Source: Bacteriovoracaceae bacterium (lineage in GTDB: Bacteria > Bdellovibrionota > Bacteriovoracia > Bacteriovoracales > Bacteriovoracaceae). Taken from it: a stretch of 42,405 nucleotides of DNA. The stretch is from the NCBI GenBank assembly GCA_023137315.1, contig JAGLPP010000026.1, positions 1-42,405 of the forward strand, written 5' to 3'. The stretch's first letter is position 1. Each line of letters starts with the position of its first letter. The position numbers and the translations under genes were made by a program. Of the stretch, positions 16,816 through 25,420 are shown piece by piece. The notes beneath the pieces were generated by a model. The model did not search any database, was not told the origin of the DNA, and saw only the letters and a list, made by a program, of their open reading frames with translations.

Positions 16816-18070
16816 ATTTTTAGTGTTCATTGGGATTATTCTTTTTGCCATTTTGGGGACACCATTATTCGTCATCATGTCTCTTGCGGCCCTGACTCTT
16901 TTTACACTGGCCGGTACAGAAGTTTCCGGAGTCACCGTGGAAATATACAGAATTTCATCGGCGCCGACACTTCTTACCATTCCTCTTTTCACCTTTGCAG
17001 GTTATATGATGGCCGAAAGTGGATCGCCAAGGAGATTGCTAAAGCTTGCCGAAGCGGCATTTGGATGGATGCCTGGAGGCTCCGCCATAGTCAGTCTTGT
17101 GATATGCGCTTTTTTTACGGCCTTTACCGGGGCCAGCGGGGTTACAATTATTGCTCTTGGTGGATTGCTTTATCCAATCCTGATTTCCGAGCAATATTCC
17201 AAAAAGTTTTCTCTTGGACTGGTTACTTCATCAGGATCACTTGGACTGCTCTTTCCACCAAGTCTTCCAATCATTCTCTACGGACTGGTTGCAAAGGTTG
17301 ATATAGAAAAACTTTTCAGAGCTGGAATTATTCCAGGAACGCTGTTAATTCTGATTCTTTCCGGCTGGTCTATTTATAACGGGAAAGGAATAAAAAAGAG
17401 AAGAAAATTTTCGGGGAAGGAATTGATCTCTGCCATCAAGGGAAGTATTTTTGAATTTCTCATTCCTTTTGGTGTATTGATCGGAATCTACGGCGGTTTT
17501 ATAACGGTGAGTGAAGCGGCTGCCTTTACAGCTTTTTATGTATTGATCGTTGAGTGCTTTATTTATCGTGATCTGCATATTTTCAAGGATATTCCCACTG
17601 TCATTTTGGATAGTATGTCGCTTGTAGGGGGGATTCTTCTCATTCTTTGCTGTGCTCTTGGTTTTACAAATTATCTGGTGGATGAAGAAGTTCCAATGAG
17701 ACTTTTTGAACTGATGAGACAGTTTATCACCAACAAATACATGTTTCTTTTATGCCTGAACATTTTCTTGCTTGTTGTTGGATGTTTGATGGATATTTTC
17801 AGTGCCATTATTGTTGTAGTACCACTTATTATTCCAATTGCTACAGAATTTGGAGTTAACCCGGTTCATCTTGCGATTATCTTTCTATTGAATCTGGAGA
17901 TCGGCTATATTACACCTCCTGTCGGTATCAACCTGTTTATTTCCTCATTTCGATTCAAAAAGCCTGTAACACAGCTTTACATGGCCAGTATACCTTTCTT
18001 AATTCTTTCACTTTTTGCACTTCTGCTTGTAACATATATACCACAATTGAGTTTGTTGCTTGTTGAATAA
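16808..18070 (+). CDS. tatM: TRAP transporter large permease (DctM type)
   Basis: The 420-residue protein has about 11-12 hydrophobic segments and DctM landmarks: GTPLFVIMSLAAL at the start, FTAFTGASGVTIIALGGLLYP, GSLGLLFPPSLPIILYG, and EIGYITPPVGINLF near the end. The TPPVGINLF block is characteristic of the large permease and its Na+/substrate site. Translation starts at TTG 16808, with GGAG about 8 bases upstream, inside the end of tatQ. It forms the transport channel of the TatPQMT system. Confidence 0.94.
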   Translation: MFEFLVFIGIILFAILGTPLFVIMSLAALTLFTLAGTEVSGVTVEIYRISSAPTLLTIPLFTFAGYMMAESGSPRRLLKLAEAAFGWMPGGSAIVSLVICAFFTAFTGASGVTIIALGGLLYPILISEQYSKKFSLGLVTSSGSLGLLFPPSLPIILYGLVAKVDIEKLFRAGIIPGTLLILILSGWSIYNGKGIKKRRKFSGKELISAIKGSIFEFLIPFGVLIGIYGGFITVSEAAAFTAFYVLIVECFIYRDLHIFKDIPTVILDSMSLVGGILLILCCALGFTNYLVDEEVPMRLFELMRQFITNKYMFLLCLNIFLLVVGCLMDIFSAIIVVVPLIIPIATEFGVNPVHLAIIFLLNLEIGYITPPVGINLFISSFRFKKPVTQLYMASIPFLILSLFALLLVTYIPQLSLLLVE

Positions 18071-18091
18071 AGTCGTCTCTGGAAAACGTAA

Positions 18092-19681
18092 ATGATTTAT
18101 TTTCGTTGTTTTTTAATCTTTTTTCTAGTTGGTGTTTTAGTTTCGAAAAAAACTTTTTCAAATTCATTAATGAATGATTATCACAAGGAAGCTCTTCTTG
18201 GTGAATTGAGTATTGGTGATTATCACGGGCCGGGGGATTACATGATCCGTCGTGACGTCAATTCCAGGCGTGTTTATTTTTTGGATGAAAAATTTTTTGA
18301 ACAGGTATCCGACATGCCTTTTGATGACGGTCTTAATTTTCTAAGCAGGGAGTTCTTCCCACAGATGCGCTTGGTACACAGATGTCCAAACGAAATTTTT
18401 AAAAATCACATTTCCTATATCAGATATCTGTATCGTCTTCTTACAGTGAGCTATCTTTTTGAGATGATGAAATTGTATAATATGACACTCCATCAGTTTG
18501 GGGCCGAACGACATACTTGTACGCTGGCATGGAATGAAACTTTTGGACGTTGTCGTCCAAAAACCAGTGAGATGACAAAATTCATTAAAAGAATCAAGCC
18601 CGTTTATCTCAAAGCACTTGATCGTGCCAAATTTTCAGGAAAGAAAAAAAGAGAGATTAAAAAATGGGTTGGGAAGGTGGATGGGCCCGTTCAAAGACAG
18701 GTTATGAATTGGTGTAAAGAGGCCGGATGCAGGAAACTTGATCTCCAGACGATAAGGAAAAGCATTGTTAATATTTGCAATCGTGATTTGAAACTTATTT
18801 TAAATGTCTGTTCCGAAAGGGATTCCCTGTATGGAATTTCCTATATAGAGGAAGCGTCCAGACTTTTAAAAACCTCCCACATTATGAATGTTGTTGGGAA
18901 TGACGGTTATGGTATTGGTTGCATGGATCGTTATGTGCGGATTTTCAAAAACAGTGAGAATCCATATCCGTGGTTGGTGGATGTTTACAAGTCGGTTTAC
19001 AAAAAAAATCTTGATAATAATGAACGATACCTTGAAGGAAATCTTTTTCTTCCAGGAACATTGAAGGAATTTGACGACAAGGGATTGACTGATTTTCTTT
19101 TTGTTATTGCAACGCCGGCCCCGGTTCCTGTTTTGACACCAAGGCCAACTCCTGTTTCCACACCGATTGTCAAAGTAACTCCGACTCCCACTCCCACGCC
19201 AGTACGGGTACAAAAACGAAAAGTTCTGGTTGCCAGGCCAACACCAAAACCAGCACCAAGAATATCACAATTTGAAAAGGCCGTGGAACGCAGAAGGGCG
19301 CAGAATCTGAAAAAAGTTGATGTGGACATGGAGCTGTTTGCAGGGGATTTTTTATTTAAAAGTGTAATCAGGAAAAAATTGGGTAAGTCGCTCCATAAAT
19401 ATCAAAGAAGAAAGGCGCTACAGGATATGAAACATTTTGATAAACTTGGATCAAAAAAAGGGCCTGTGCGATTAATGTTTTTGAAGTTTTTAATAGATAA
19501 TGGTGAGCACCAGGGACTTTATAATATTCAAGCCGTTATAGGCACCAGATTCTGGTGCCTCAACGACATTGATGGCATGAAAAAGCCGCAATATATAAAA
19601 TTGGAAAACACCGAGAGGACCAATTATAAATGGACCATCAGTATTTTAAAGCAACCTGCGAAAATCAAGAATAAAAAATAA
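18092..19681 (+). CDS. Secreted Cys-rich protein with Pro/Thr linker, end of the TRAP operon
   Basis: I do not recognise the family. Residues 1-24 look like a signal peptide. The mature protein has about nine cysteines spread through residues 95-310 (HRC, HTC, GRC, NWCKEAGC, NIC, NVC, GIGC) and one near 490, suggesting disulfides in the periplasm. Residues about 340-390 form a TonB-like Pro/Thr/Val linker with PTPTPTP repeats, followed by a basic C-terminal domain. The gene begins 21 bases after tatM, so it is probably co-transcribed and may work with the transporter; that is inference. The linker length would let the two domains span part of the periplasm. Confidence 0.65.
   Translation: MIYFRCFLIFFLVGVLVSKKTFSNSLMNDYHKEALLGELSIGDYHGPGDYMIRRDVNSRRVYFLDEKFFEQVSDMPFDDGLNFLSREFFPQMRLVHRCPNEIFKNHISYIRYLYRLLTVSYLFEMMKLYNMTLHQFGAERHTCTLAWNETFGRCRPKTSEMTKFIKRIKPVYLKALDRAKFSGKKKREIKKWVGKVDGPVQRQVMNWCKEAGCRKLDLQTIRKSIVNICNRDLKLILNVCSERDSLYGISYIEEASRLLKTSHIMNVVGNDGYGIGCMDRYVRIFKNSENPYPWLVDVYKSVYKKNLDNNERYLEGNLFLPGTLKEFDDKGLTDFLFVIATPAPVPVLTPRPTPVSTPIVKVTPTPTPTPVRVQKRKVLVARPTPKPAPRISQFEKAVERRRAQNLKKVDVDMELFAGDFLFKSVIRKKLGKSLHKYQRRKALQDMKHFDKLGSKKGPVRLMFLKFLIDNGEHQGLYNIQAVIGTRFWCLNDIDGMKKPQYIKLENTERTNYKWTISILKQPAKIKNKK
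19540..19560. repeat. Perfect 10-bp inverted repeat inside coding sequence
   Basis: AGGCACCAGA and TCTGGTGCCT flank one base, near the 3' end of the secreted Pro-linker gene. The codons still read IGTRFWCL, so it is within an intact frame. RNA loops of one base do not form well, so if functional it is more likely a DNA-binding palindrome. Confidence 0.45.
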
Positions 19682-19695
19682 AGTCCCTGCTGGAA

Positions 19696-20319
19696 TTATC
19701 TCGCTTTTCTTTTAAGATACTTCTTTGTTTTACTGTCGAGATTCAGCAGCAATAGCAGACCAGATGGATTTCCCTGATCATCCTCTCCGACAAGTGAAAT
19801 GGTTCCGGCCTTTTTTTCGCCGATATAGTAGCGGAAGGTTGCCATCGATCCTTGAAGATCTATTCCCTCGAATGGAACAAAAACACCGAAGAGAGTCGGG
19901 GAAATATAGAATGTTGTATTTTCAAAATCCTCAACAGTAAAGCTCACGCCTGGTAGTGCTCCGGAAGGTATGCCGGGTATCGGGCGATTAAAAGGAATAG
20001 TGATCGGTGGAAGAAGCGAATCATCAAACGACAGTAGTTCGCTGATGTCGATCTTGAATGTCATGGCCAATCCCTTCTCTGCTGTTTCGCCCAATTCCAC
20101 ATATGAGTCTTCAAACTTTGGAATTGGAAATTTTGCATACCCCTCTGAGAGGATGTTTTCAAATTCCATATGGATGGCAATTGTGCCATCTTCAAGAATA
20201 ATAAACGGGCCGTTTATTCCTGGAATTTGAATGTTGCTCCCACTTCCGCAGGATGTGGCGAAAAAAGTTAGAATAATAAAAAATGTTCCAAAAAAAGCTC
20301 TAATAGATGTCTTTTTCAT
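19696..20319 (-). CDS. Lipoprotein, paralogue A of a tandem pair
   Basis: From ATG 20319 (preceded by AGGGGG at 8 bases) the 207-residue product has a lipoprotein signal ending ATSC, lipidated Cys at 24. The mature part starts with a short Gly/Ser run and the block IPGINGPFIIL, then RPIPGIPSGALPGVSFTVEDFENTTF, and ends with AGTISLVG and KKYLKRKAR. The same blocks occur in the neighbour at 20486, so the two are diverged duplicates. I know no function. The alternation of hydrophobic and polar residues suggests a beta-sandwich. Lack of Asp after the Cys allows outer-membrane sorting under the E. coli rule, which may not hold here. Confidence 0.72.
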   Translation of the reverse strand: MKKTSIRAFFGTFFIILTFFATSCGSGSNIQIPGINGPFIILEDGTIAIHMEFENILSEGYAKFPIPKFEDSYVELGETAEKGLAMTFKIDISELLSFDDSLLPPITIPFNRPIPGIPSGALPGVSFTVEDFENTTFYISPTLFGVFVPFEGIDLQGSMATFRYYIGEKKAGTISLVGEDDQGNPSGLLLLLNLDSKTKKYLKRKAR

Positions 20320-20410
20320 AAATGTCCCCCTCTCATTATGTCTATGATGTTTTATCGGTTTAATTTGAGGAAGCCTTAGGTATGGATATGATTTTTTCTG
20401 TGGATGAATG

Positions 20411-20446
20411 CAAAAACCCCCGCTCATCGCGGACGATGAACGGGGG
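20411..20446 (-). terminator. Intrinsic terminator between the two lipoprotein genes
   Basis: On the minus strand a 13-bp stem (CCCCCGTTCATCG with CGATGAGCGGGGG, one G-U pair) and a 4-base loop are followed by TTTTT. It lies 40 bases past the stop of the 20486-21163 gene and about 90 bases before the start of the next paralogue, so it would stop most transcription between them. Confidence 0.88.
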
Positions 20447-20485
20447 CCTTGTTTAAAACTCGACAGGGAGTTTATTGATTAATCA

Positions 20486-21163
20486 TTACCTGTTTTTTCT
20501 TTTCCATCTTTTGTAGTATTTCTTTAGGTATTTTTTGCTTTTGTCGCCAAGATCAATCATCAGTAGAAAACCGGCATGGGTGCCTTCGGCATTCGGGCCG
20601 ACAAGCGAGAGATTTCCTGCACGTTTTCCATCTGAATAAAATCTTGCCGTAATGATGTTGTTTACTCCAATTCCGTTCAACTCGGCAAGCGGATACCATA
20701 TACCAAAGACGCGTTTACCAATGTAAAATCCCATATTGTTGAATTGCTCAACACTGAAGGCAAGAGAAGGCAGACGGCCTCCAGCTATGCCGGGAAGAGG
20801 TCTTCCATCAGGAAGGGATTTTGGCTCAAGTTGGTCAATTCCGTCCTGGCCGTAAAGGATGTCGTGAAGAGAAATGCTTACGGCGATGAGTGTTCCGGAA
20901 GGAACAGCTGGACTTACCTCGATAAAAGAGTTTTTATACTCTTCAAGTCCGAGTAGTGCGAAGGAAATACGGCCGCCGCCGACGATTTCCACGTTTTCAA
21001 AGATAGTGTCGATTCGCATGTAATCCTGGTCAAGATAGAGCTTCGGGCCGTCAATGCCCTTAATCTCCAAATTCTGACCGCCTTTACATGAGAAAAGAAG
21101 CAGCGAAAGTGAAATTAAAAAGAGTGTGAATACCTTTTTAGAAGGAATAATGAAAGTTTTCAT
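20486..21163 (-). CDS. Lipoprotein, paralogue B of a tandem pair
   Basis: The 225-residue product has a lipoprotein signal ending LLFSC (Cys26). After it come IKGIDGPKLYL, GRPLPGIAGGRLPSLAFSVEQFNNMGFYI and a C-terminal AGNLSLVG...KKYLKKYYKR, each aligning with a block in the protein at 19696. The family is unknown to me. Conservation of the first post-lipid block and of the R-P-x-P-G-I loop suggests a shared binding surface. GAGAG is found about 8 bases before the ATG. A 308-base region upstream carries a probable promoter. Confidence 0.74.
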   Translation of the reverse strand: MKTFIIPSKKVFTLFLISLSLLLFSCKGGQNLEIKGIDGPKLYLDQDYMRIDTIFENVEIVGGGRISFALLGLEEYKNSFIEVSPAVPSGTLIAVSISLHDILYGQDGIDQLEPKSLPDGRPLPGIAGGRLPSLAFSVEQFNNMGFYIGKRVFGIWYPLAELNGIGVNNIITARFYSDGKRAGNLSLVGPNAEGTHAGFLLMIDLGDKSKKYLKKYYKRWKRKNR

Positions 21164-21471
21164 GGTGATCTCTCAAAAGAAACGTCGTTTTTTTTGAAAG
21201 TTATGAACCTTTCTACATTACAACGTCCAACAACAACACACGTCCCACAAAGGTCCATTGAAAAAATTTGAAGCTTTTGTAAAAAACCTAATCTATTACA
21301 TTAAACGCAATGCGTCAGCATGATTATATTATCAGAAAAAAAAATCAGTTCAATACAAAAAATCCTACTTATGCAGGGGGATCGGCTATTTTTATCAACT
21401 TCTTGAATTAATGGGGGAAAATGTTAGATTTTTTTTTGATATTGCTATAGTGATGTATGTCAATTGGGCCA
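21164..21471. other. Intergenic region with leader of the paralogue B lipoprotein
   Basis: No gene is visible in these 308 bases. They hold a probable minus-strand promoter (21323-21353), which would give an unusually long leader of about 150 bases. A small minus-strand hairpin, CCTGC-ATAA-GTAGG followed by ATTTTTT (about 21357-21378), could be a weak terminator for the upstream HAD gene. Confidence 0.45.
21323..21353 (-). promoter_or_regulatory. Possible promoter of paralogue B lipoprotein
   Basis: On the minus strand TTGAAC (21348-21353) is followed by overlapping -10 candidates: TAATAT at 16 bases and TATAAT at 19 bases. A run of nine T lies in the spacer. Confidence 0.42.
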
Positions 21472-22164
21472 TCAAAAGAGCCCAGAAAAGTTGTCAATCG
21501 CTTGTAACTTTTTGAATTTATGAGAATCCCACTCATGCCCCTTTAGCGGATCATTGTGTCCTATGATGCGAATTACTGTTTCGCACGCCAGTGTTGCAGA
21601 TGTAAGACCGGTTATGGAATCTTCAAAAATAATTGCGCTGTGGCCTTCAACGCCAAGTTTTCTCATGGTGAAAAGATATGGGGATGGAGTTGGTTTTGGC
21701 AAAAAAATATCTTCCACTGTTGTGACAATGTCAAAGAGGTCTTTCGCTTTAAGTTTTTTTATTATGCAATCAGTTTGTTTTTTTCCACTCGATGTTACCA
21801 ATCCGATTTTCTTTCCACTCCTTTTGAGTTTTTTTAAAAAATTTTTCACTCCCTTTGTTATGAGCTTTTCCAGTTCTTCAGGCGAAAGTTCATCTACAAT
21901 TTTTTCAAAGTAATGATTCTTTTTTTCAGACATTTTTTCGTAGGAGAGTAGGCCATCCTTCTTCAAGATTTTCTCCCAGACTTCATGGTCACAAAGTCCG
22001 GCGTAGTTTTTTTCCAGTTCTTCGGGTGTCATCTTTATGTTTATTTCAAGAAGCGCAAGTGCCAGGGCCTTTGCATGAATTGGCTCGGAGTTCATTAGCG
22101 TACCGTCAAGGTCAACTAATATGGCCTTTTTATTTTCAATAAGTTTGGCGATTTTTGTAATCAT
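21472..22164 (-). CDS. HAD-superfamily phosphatase/phosphomutase (beta-PGM-like)
   Basis: Motif I is LVDLDGTLMNSEP (D18 and D20 from ATG 22164), motif II is the VTSSGK serine, a conserved lysine follows, and motif IV is FEDSITGL. The helical cap between residues about 25 and 95 is of the type seen in phosphoglycolate phosphatase and beta-phosphoglucomutase. About 230 residues is typical. The substrate cannot be told from sequence; candidates include sugar phosphates and phosphoglycolate. The frame also opens two codons earlier at TTG 22170. Neither start has a good ribosome site. It is divergent from the small basic gene at 22278. Confidence 0.85.
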   Translation of the reverse strand: MITKIAKLIENKKAILVDLDGTLMNSEPIHAKALALALLEINIKMTPEELEKNYAGLCDHEVWEKILKKDGLLSYEKMSEKKNHYFEKIVDELSPEELEKLITKGVKNFLKKLKRSGKKIGLVTSSGKKQTDCIIKKLKAKDLFDIVTTVEDIFLPKPTPSPYLFTMRKLGVEGHSAIIFEDSITGLTSATLACETVIRIIGHNDPLKGHEWDSHKFKKLQAIDNFSGLF

Positions 22165-22277
22165 AAACAAGAAAAGCTTGCCCCATGGGTTTTTTAATGT
22201 GCCTTTTTGATAGAATTTATAATGTATTTTGGGAATTGTCAGTTCCTGAAATGATTATTTTCCAAAAGGAGGACTGT

Positions 22278-22646
22278 TTGAAGGTTCTTACTGCATTTAG
22301 AAATAATGAAGGACAAACACCTGTTAAGCGTGCCGCAAAAAAACATCGAGGCAGCACTCCAAAATTTCAGAAAGAGCGCCAGAGACTTTCGGATAATGAG
22401 GTTCGCCAAAAAATCGCACAATTATCAAAGGGGAGAATTGCAAAAAAGGGAATAGGAAAAATGGCCGATGGTGGATATCCAGACGGAACCAAAAAACTGG
22501 AAATCAAAGTAGGTGGAATTGGTTATAATAATCCAAGTGATCCGATGACCAGGGAAAAACTCAAGGTAATTCTTCGAAAAGATGCATTTGGTTTCTCTGA
22601 AAAGGAAAGAAGTGTTCTTGGGAAGATTCTAAAAGACAGTCAGTGA
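22278..22646 (+). CDS. Small basic hypothetical protein (TTG start)
   Basis: I do not recognise the family. The best start is TTG 22278, 5 bases after a perfect AGGAGG; longer in-frame starts at 22185 and 22251 lack a site. The 122-residue product is rich in Lys and Arg in its first half and has a conserved-looking block, KMADGGYPDGTKKLEIKVGG, then a charged helix ending KDSQ. There is no signal or membrane segment, so it is probably cytoplasmic. Its stop is 1 base from the convergent nrnA stop. Confidence 0.6.
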   Translation: MKVLTAFRNNEGQTPVKRAAKKHRGSTPKFQKERQRLSDNEVRQKIAQLSKGRIAKKGIGKMADGGYPDGTKKLEIKVGGIGYNNPSDPMTREKLKVILRKDAFGFSEKERSVLGKILKDSQ

Positions 22647-22647
22647 A

Positions 22648-23628
22648 CTATTTCATCATAACAGTTAATTGGAAGATCGTTCGTTTTACAACACTTTGCA
22701 AATTTCCCTTGATGATTGTAGCTGCCGAATGATCATGGCCGCCTCCCCCCAAAGCATGTGCCATGGTTCCAACATCGATATTTGTGGCACTCCGAAAGGA
22801 GACCTTTACGTAATCCCCCTGTTCCCTGAACATGCAGGCGATCTGGATATGGTCTAAAATTAAAAGATGGTTGATGAAAGCATTTGTTTCATCCTGATCA
22901 ACTTTAAATTTTTTCAGTTCTTCCTCACTCATTGTTATCCACGCAATAACACCATCACGGTCCGTTTGTGCTGTTGAGAGAACTCTTCCAAGAAGCTGTA
23001 TATGTGAGATTTTTTTTGTTCCACAGATCTGGTTATATGCCCACGATGGCCTGATTTCACCCGTTTCCATCAAGCTGGCAACTAGTCGGTGAGTTCCCGA
23101 GCTTACTTTCGGATAGCGGAAACTGGAGGAGTCCACGAGAATGGAACTGTAAAGCGGAAGTGCCATCTGTTTCGTAAAGGCAATACCCAATCCCTCAATG
23201 AGTTTTCCGATAATTTCACCTGTAGCACATTTGTTTATATCAATACAATGAAGCGAAATAACCTCTTTTGGACATGGGTGGTGATCAATAAAAAGAATTC
23301 GATTACTTTTTATTGAAAGTTTTTTCATGTTGGTTCCGATTCTGTCGGTTGTATTGGTATCAACCACTATAAAGAGGTCGAATTCCTTCGGTGCGTCGCT
23401 GCGCATGTACTTATTGTAAGGTATGATTATTTCATTGAGATCAAGGTATTGATGTCTTTTTGTCAGCTTTTCCTCGTTAACACAAACAACTTTTTTTCCA
23501 ATTGACTGTAGCGCGTGTGTCAACGCAATCTGGCTTCCAATACCATCAGCATCAGGCTGTTGGTGAGTTGTAATCAGGATGATCTTGGTGTCTTCCAAGT
23601 ATTCTTTGAACTTCTGAATTGTCTCCAT
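22648..23628 (-). CDS. nrnA: NrnA-like DHH-family phosphoesterase
   Basis: From ATG 23628 the 326-residue protein has the DHH motifs in order: THQQPDADGIGS (H22, D26, D28), FIVVDTN (D90), FIDHHPCP (D115-H116-H117), then an aspartate in LVDSSSFRYP. The C-terminal DHHA1 domain ends with the substrate motif GGGGH. This arrangement is that of NrnA, which degrades nano-RNAs and dephosphorylates pAp to AMP with Mn2+. Many bacteria without Orn rely on it. The frame extends 90 codons further upstream but that part overlaps the ABC operon and lacks a site. A 12-bp palindrome lies in its leader. Confidence 0.9.
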   Translation of the reverse strand: METIQKFKEYLEDTKIILITTHQQPDADGIGSQIALTHALQSIGKKVVCVNEEKLTKRHQYLDLNEIIIPYNKYMRSDAPKEFDLFIVVDTNTTDRIGTNMKKLSIKSNRILFIDHHPCPKEVISLHCIDINKCATGEIIGKLIEGLGIAFTKQMALPLYSSILVDSSSFRYPKVSSGTHRLVASLMETGEIRPSWAYNQICGTKKISHIQLLGRVLSTAQTDRDGVIAWITMSEEELKKFKVDQDETNAFINHLLILDHIQIACMFREQGDYVKVSFRSATNIDVGTMAHALGGGGHDHSAATIIKGNLQSVVKRTIFQLTVMMK

Positions 23629-23644
23629 AATTTTTCTTTTCGGA

Positions 23645-23656
23645 ACAGTCGACTGT
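23645..23656. promoter_or_regulatory. Perfect 12-bp palindrome in the nrnA/ABC divergent region
   Basis: ACAGTCGACTGT is a perfect palindrome 17 bases before the nrnA ATG and 81 bases before the ABC ATPase gene. It is placed where a repressor could control nrnA. No known operator consensus fits it that I recognise. Confidence 0.35.
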
Positions 23657-23737
23657 GGTCTTGAATTGTGTGATAGAATTTTCAATTGTCGGATAATTTT
23701 GCTACAATTTCGTTCAGGTATTTCAGGAAAGCGTGTA

Positions 23738-24667
23738 ATGATAAAAATAGAGTCGTTGACAAAAATATGGCCGGGGATTACGGCCTTGGACAAGGTCAGT
23801 TTCGAGGTGAGACAAGGCAGTATCCATGGTTTTTTGGGTCCCAATGGTGCCGGAAAATCCACGACAATGAATATCATTACAGGACTTATACCTCCCACAT
23901 CAGGACGGGTTTTTATAAAAAATCATGATGTGTGCAAAGAGCGTAAAAGTGTGTTGGGATTGGTTGGTTTTTTGCCTGAGCATGCCCCGCTGTACGACAA
24001 TATGAATGTATTGGAATATCTGAAATTCGTTGCATCTATCAACATGGTTCCTTCAAGAGAGATAAAAAAAAATGTAGATGAAATTATCCATAGCTGCGGC
24101 TTACTCAAGGTTTTTTCACGCACAATAGGAAATCTGTCCAAGGGATTCAGACAGAGGGTGGCACTGGCACAAACGCTGGTTCATAGTCCAGAGCTTGTAA
24201 TTCTCGATGAACCAACAGTTGGACTTGATCCAAATTCTGTAATTGAAATTCGTAATTTGATAAAATCACTGGCAGGAGGAAGGACAGTCCTTTTTTCCAG
24301 TCATACCCTGCATGAAGTTGATCTTCTGTGTGATGATATCACCATCATTGGAAATGGCAGAATCATGCGAAGTGGGAATAAAAAGAAAATTATCAACGAT
24401 TTTCAGACAGGACAAGTCGTGGTTGCCGATGTGAAAAAGTGGAATGATGCCATGGCGACAGAAGTAAAACTCAATATGTCGGTTGAAAGAGTTGAATATG
24501 TCCGCAAGAATGATCACTACGTTGTGAAATTCTTTTCAGGAAAAGATGTGGATATCAGGCATCAGATTTCCAAATATCTTGTTGAATGTGAAGCTGATCT
24601 TCTGTCTCTCACCGAGGAGAGGCCGGGGCTTGAGGATATTTTTCAGAAGGTTACGGTAGACGAATGA
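23738..24667 (+). CDS. ABC transporter ATPase (GldA-like)
   Basis: Starting at ATG 23738 (AGGAAA about 7 bases upstream), the 309-residue protein has Walker A GPNGAGKST (34-42), the signature LSKGFRQR, Walker B LVILDEPTVGLDP, and the switch histidine in FSSHTLHEV. It is of the CcmA/GldA group that powers multisubunit ABC-2 exporters. The following genes are an ABC-2 permease and a GldG-type auxiliary protein, the same order as gldA-gldF-gldG. In Bacteroidetes that set is linked to gliding; elsewhere its substrate is unknown, and nothing here shows gliding. Confidence 0.93.
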   Translation: MIKIESLTKIWPGITALDKVSFEVRQGSIHGFLGPNGAGKSTTMNIITGLIPPTSGRVFIKNHDVCKERKSVLGLVGFLPEHAPLYDNMNVLEYLKFVASINMVPSREIKKNVDEIIHSCGLLKVFSRTIGNLSKGFRQRVALAQTLVHSPELVILDEPTVGLDPNSVIEIRNLIKSLAGGRTVLFSSHTLHEVDLLCDDITIIGNGRIMRSGNKKKIINDFQTGQVVVADVKKWNDAMATEVKLNMSVERVEYVRKNDHYVVKFFSGKDVDIRHQISKYLVECEADLLSLTEERPGLEDIFQKVTVDE

Positions 24668-25413
24668 GGTTGATAAAATTGAGGGAAACCTGGATACTTT
24701 TTGTAAAGGAAATCAAGGATGTTTTCCAGGGACCGCTGATTTATATTCTTACGGGTACGTTCTGCCTTTTGATTGGCTGGCTCTTTTTCAATTATCTTTT
24801 GGGTGCAGGAAGGCTGACTTCGTTAAACATGACATCAGCGGTAATTGTACCGATTTTTGGTAACATGAATTTTATGTTTCTTTTTCTTGCCCCGATGTTG
24901 ACGATGAGACTTATTGCAGGAGAGAAAAAGGCACATACCATTGAACTGCTTTTTATTTCAAATCTAAATCACTTCCAGATTATTGTTGCCAAGTTTATGG
25001 CATCTTTATGCATGGTTTTATTCATGCTTCTTTTTACTGTTGTTTTTCCCGTAATCCTTCATCTTTCCGGTTATAGCGACTGGGGTACTGTTGGCTCCGC
25101 ATATTTGGGAATGATTCTTTCAATTATGTGTTATTTGTCTGTTGGCATGTTTACTTCAAGCCTTACGGAAAATCAGATAGTGGCGGCATTTACCTCTTTC
25201 GGAATCCTGATGGGACTTATGCTTTTGGTGGTGAGTGTGAATGCAACGAATAATTGGATGTTGGGTAATATCGTACAGTATTTAAGTATTCCGGTTCATT
25301 ACGAATCTTTTGTTCGTGGTGCCATAAGAAGTTATGATTTTGTATATTTCTTTTCATTCATAGGTTTTTTTCTATGGCTGACCGACAGATCGTTGGAATC
25401 AAGAAACTGGTGA
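24664..25413 (+). CDS. ABC-2 permease (GldF-like)
   Basis: The 249-residue protein has six hydrophobic segments with the ABC-2 landmarks: a cytoplasmic N-terminus, a GTFCLLIGWLFFNYLLGAG first segment, MLTMRLIAGEKKAHTIELLF (the conserved E-K-K coupling helix) and LTENQIVAAF. It is the membrane channel for the ATPase just upstream, with which it overlaps by 4 bases. Confidence 0.9.
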   Translation: MRLIKLRETWILFVKEIKDVFQGPLIYILTGTFCLLIGWLFFNYLLGAGRLTSLNMTSAVIVPIFGNMNFMFLFLAPMLTMRLIAGEKKAHTIELLFISNLNHFQIIVAKFMASLCMVLFMLLFTVVFPVILHLSGYSDWGTVGSAYLGMILSIMCYLSVGMFTSSLTENQIVAAFTSFGILMGLMLLVVSVNATNNWMLGNIVQYLSIPVHYESFVRGAIRSYDFVYFFSFIGFFLWLTDRSLESRNW

Positions 25414-25420
25414 GTTTTTA

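Noticed and set aside
18866-19329. Two overlapping minus-strand frames opposite the Pro/Thr linker
   Set aside because: They are antisense products of the PTP-rich repeats, giving Gly/Val/Arg-rich peptides.
22648-23898. The 416-codon version of the NrnA-like protein
   Set aside because: The extra 90 codons overlap the start of the divergent ABC ATPase gene and lack family similarity; METIQ at 23628 begins the DHH fold correctly.
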